From the NCBI GenBank assembly GCA_051870755.1, contig JBJECE010000035.1:1-5766 (forward strand): a stretch of DNA of 5,766 nucleotides. The letters are read 5' to 3'. The stretch comes from W0P28-013 sp051870755 (lineage in GTDB: Bacteria; Bacteroidota; Bacteroidia; Bacteroidales; Paludibacteraceae). The notes under the pieces were generated by a model that was not told the origin of the DNA, did no database searches, and was given only the letters and a program-made list of their open reading frames with translations. The translations under genes were made by a program, and so were the position numbers. Shown one piece after another: positions 4,595 to 5,766 of this stretch. The stretch's first letter is position 1. Each line of letters starts with the position of its first letter.

Positions 4595-4882
4595 TTAGTG
4601 ATTTTTCAGATATTCATACACCTCGCGCCTGAAGTAAAAACATTTTTTGCCGACACGGTGCGGTTGCAGATTGCGTTTTTCGCGTTCCCATTGCCATAGG
4701 GTAGTGCGGCTTACGCCTATCAACGCCATGGTTTCTTGCGGTGTCAGCACGCTGTCGTCTTCGTTCTGCTTGCGCTCGCGCTCGAATTGTTCGTAGAATG
4801 CGCGCGCCATCAAGTCGATTTGTTCGCCGGTCAGCATGTAAATGGCTTGACCATTAACAATAGGTTGTTTTTCGTAACTCAT
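4595..4882 (-). CDS. Excisionase-like HTH protein (MerR/HTH_17 type)
   Basis: The 95-residue protein has a charged helical N-terminal part (1-44) and a C-terminal MerR-like helix-turn-helix at 46-95. The key stretches are LTPQETMALIGVSRTTLWQW, then a basic EREKRNLQPHRVGKKCFYF wing and RREVYEYLKNH. This is the usual form of the excisionase/HTH_17 family (PF12728) carried by Bacteroidota integrative elements and prophages. There such proteins direct excision or control early transcription. It is the first gene of the block, behind a T-tract repeat that occupies the expected promoter area. No integrase is in the window, so excision versus plain regulation cannot be decided. Confidence 0.75.
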   Translation of the reverse strand: MSYEKQPIVNGQAIYMLTGEQIDLMARAFYEQFERERKQNEDDSVLTPQETMALIGVSRTTLWQWEREKRNLQPHRVGKKCFYFRREVYEYLKNH

Positions 4883-4899
4883 AATAAAATAAAGTATTA

Positions 4900-4937
4900 G
4901 TGTGTTTTTTTTGTGTGTTTTTTTTTGTGTGTTTTTT
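4900..4937. repeat. Three GTGTG+T-tract repeats upstream of the excisionase gene
   Basis: Three head-to-tail units of GTGTG followed by T8, T9 and T6 (13, 14 and 11 nt) lie 18-55 nt upstream of the excisionase-like ATG on the minus strand. There they read as A-tracts. Tracts of this length slip easily in replication, and spaced A-tracts bend DNA. They occupy the expected -7 to -33 area. No good minus-strand TAnnTTTG is visible; TACTTTAT nearby is a weak candidate. Confidence 0.7.
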
Positions 4938-4949
4938 GTTCGTATTATT

Positions 4950-4979
4950 TTGTTAGTTTCGTTTTATTTTGTAACTTTG
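4950..4979 (+). promoter_or_regulatory. Bacteroidota-type promoter, plus strand
   Basis: TTG at 4950-4952 is followed after exactly 19 nt by TAACTTTG at 4972-4979, matching the Bacteroides -33/-7 consensus TTG-N19-TAnnTTTG. It points right, against the genes, and would give a transcript antisense to the 4964-5461 gene. The -7 box overlaps that gene's last codons (the C-terminal VTK), so a chance match cannot be excluded. Confidence 0.5.
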
Positions 4980-5461
4980 CATAAATAAAAGGTTCTATAA
5001 TTTGGTATAATAGGATTACCATTTTCGTCATATTGAACTTCAATATTCACATTTGAGTTATTTTTATTCCACATATCTACAGCAAATTCATACATAGTAC
5101 CATTAAAAGTTCTGCTGTGAATTTCTTTGTGCATAAATGCATTAAAGTCTTTACAAACATTTCCATTCATTTTATCTTTATATTTACCATGAAGAAAATA
5201 TGCGTTTTTCTCTAATTGCACACAGGTTTCAAACTTTTTCCCTTGTGTATTTGTATCTCTAATATGTACATGCGGTATATTACCCCCATCATCTGTACGA
5301 ACATAAACTTCTAATGAACCACCAATGAAACCAACTCTTGCCATTTCGAACAATGGCTCAGGTGTTTCATCAATACAACAAAATTGTAAAGAAACACTTT
5401 CTTTGATCAAATTCTTTAATTGACTTTCAGTCATAATTACTTTCTTAGTCATAGTATTCAT
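4964..5461 (-). CDS. Hypothetical protein, ITES/KES motif plus PHVHI domain
   Basis: With the ATG at 5461 the product has 165 residues. An earlier ATG at 5515 lies within the preceding gene's 3' end; an ATG at 5452 is also possible. Residues 8-22 (VIMTESQLKNLIKES) follow a short N-terminal motif I recall from many Bacteroides phage and mobile-element proteins. Residues 38-95 resemble hypothetical Bacteroidota proteins with a FEMARVGF start, EVYVRTDDGGNIPHVHIRDT and a conserved YFLHG. They are perhaps distantly related to DUF4160, which shares a PH-x-H motif. The C-terminal part has MWNKNNSNVNIEV and IPNYRTFYL. The His pair could bind metal, but no activity is known. The gene is AT-rich compared with the block at 3568-4882. 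It follows the truncated gene at 5493-5711. Confidence 0.65.
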   Translation of the reverse strand: MNTMTKKVIMTESQLKNLIKESVSLQFCCIDETPEPLFEMARVGFIGGSLEVYVRTDDGGNIPHVHIRDTNTQGKKFETCVQLEKNAYFLHGKYKDKMNGNVCKDFNAFMHKEIHSRTFNGTMYEFAVDMWNKNNSNVNIEVQYDENGNPIIPNYRTFYLCKVTK

Positions 5462-5492
5462 TTTTATCCGTTCATTAGTAAATAAAATATTG

Positions 5493-5711
5493 TTAATTGC
5501 AAGCTTCCCATTCATTTAATGCTGCATTTTGATTCGTTCCAATACGGCCAGGCATTTGAGTTGGTTTAGAAAACCATAATTTAACAAGTTTAATTATATC
5601 TTGAAAGTTATCTCTACGTTTCCTTCTACCGAAATATACTACATTCCAAAGTTCGCCTGTTTCTATATATACTTTTATTCCCCAACCTTCTTGTAAATTA
5701 CTAATGTGCAT
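5493..5711 (-). pseudogene. Small hypothetical gene, probably 5'-truncated by an IS
   Basis: From the ATG at 5711 the product has 72 residues, ending in MPGRIGTNQNAALNEWEACN. I recall that C-terminus (MPGR-GTNQ-AA-NEWEACN, preceded by a DI-IKLVKLWFS helix) from Bacteroidota hypothetical proteins that are longer at the N-terminus. Here the upstream sequence turns directly into what looks like an IS end, so the first part of the gene is probably lost. The frame stays open to a TTG at 5738, but that would lie within the IS-like end. It may be a functional short protein if 5711 is the native start. The next gene, at 5461, follows after 31 nt and the two were likely one operon. Confidence 0.5.
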
Positions 5712-5766
5712 GTGAAGTGCACCCCAAAAGTTAGACAAAAAACTTTTGTAAAAGATGCGAGTTCAT
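5711..5766 (+). mobile_element. Partial IS3-type insertion sequence end
   Basis: TGAAGTGCACCCCAAAAG followed by TTAGACA (5713-5737) matches the form of IS3-family terminal repeats, TG...CCCC-AAAAGTT-GACA, which I recall as common in Bacteroidota. The exact first base is uncertain (5711 or 5713). A plus-strand ATG at 5755 (ATGCGAGTTCAT, then the window edge) could open the orfA transposase gene, at a plausible distance from the end. The other end and the target duplication lie outside the window. Confidence 0.5.

Overview
The window looks like part of a Bacteroidota mobile element (integrated element, prophage or plasmid), probably from a gut Bacteroidales host. All supported genes lie on the minus strand. 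They are short and tightly packed, often with 1-4 nt gaps or overlaps. Only one start has a Shine-Dalgarno-like sequence, and several small proteins resemble ones I recall from Bacteroides phages and mobile elements. A plus-strand site at 4950-4979 matches the Bacteroides promoter form TTG-N19-TAnnTTTG. No integrase, relaxase, capsid gene, rRNA, tRNA or CRISPR array is visible, so the element type is not settled.

In transcription order (right to left): (1) 5711-5766 looks like the first bases of an IS3-type insertion sequence, apparently cutting the 5' end off a small gene (5493-5711). An AT-rich hypothetical gene follows (4964-5461; ITES/KES N-terminal motif, then a PHVHI domain). (2) After an intergenic stretch with a T-tract repeat (4900-4937) comes a five-gene block, 3568-4882. 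It encodes an excisionase-like MerR/HTH_17 protein, a 65-aa protein, a DUF4406 nucleoside-deoxyribosyltransferase-like protein, an 82-aa protein and a 75-aa coiled-coil protein. (3) A 339-nt gap (3229-3567) has no credible gene. It holds three consecutive long-stem structured elements (3260-3516). The first two share stem, loop, junction and possible pseudoknot architecture despite different stem sequences, which is the mark of a selected structure. (4) A second block, 1-3228, starts with three small AT-rich genes. It then becomes clearly GC-richer: an RHH-like/coiled-coil protein (1886-2524), a 97-aa protein, a membrane-anchored protein (998-1594) and a HerA/FtsK-superfamily P-loop ATPase (445-1047). 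(5) The last gene (1-432, cut by the window edge) encodes a winged-helix replication-initiator-like protein. Its 3' half is an array of 12-bp direct repeats and near-perfect palindromes followed by an AT-rich tract. That layout resembles a lambda-O type gene carrying the origin inside its own coding sequence.

Inferred working model: the 3568-4882 block holds early or control functions. The 1-2524 block is a replication plus DNA-translocation module: initiator with internal origin, membrane partner, DNA-pumping or packaging ATPase, and an RHH/coiled-coil DNA-binding protein. The structured array sits between them and may be a leader or non-coding RNA, or a set of folded single-strand DNA sites. 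The three main leads are the structured array, the origin-in-gene, and the ATPase/membrane-protein cluster.
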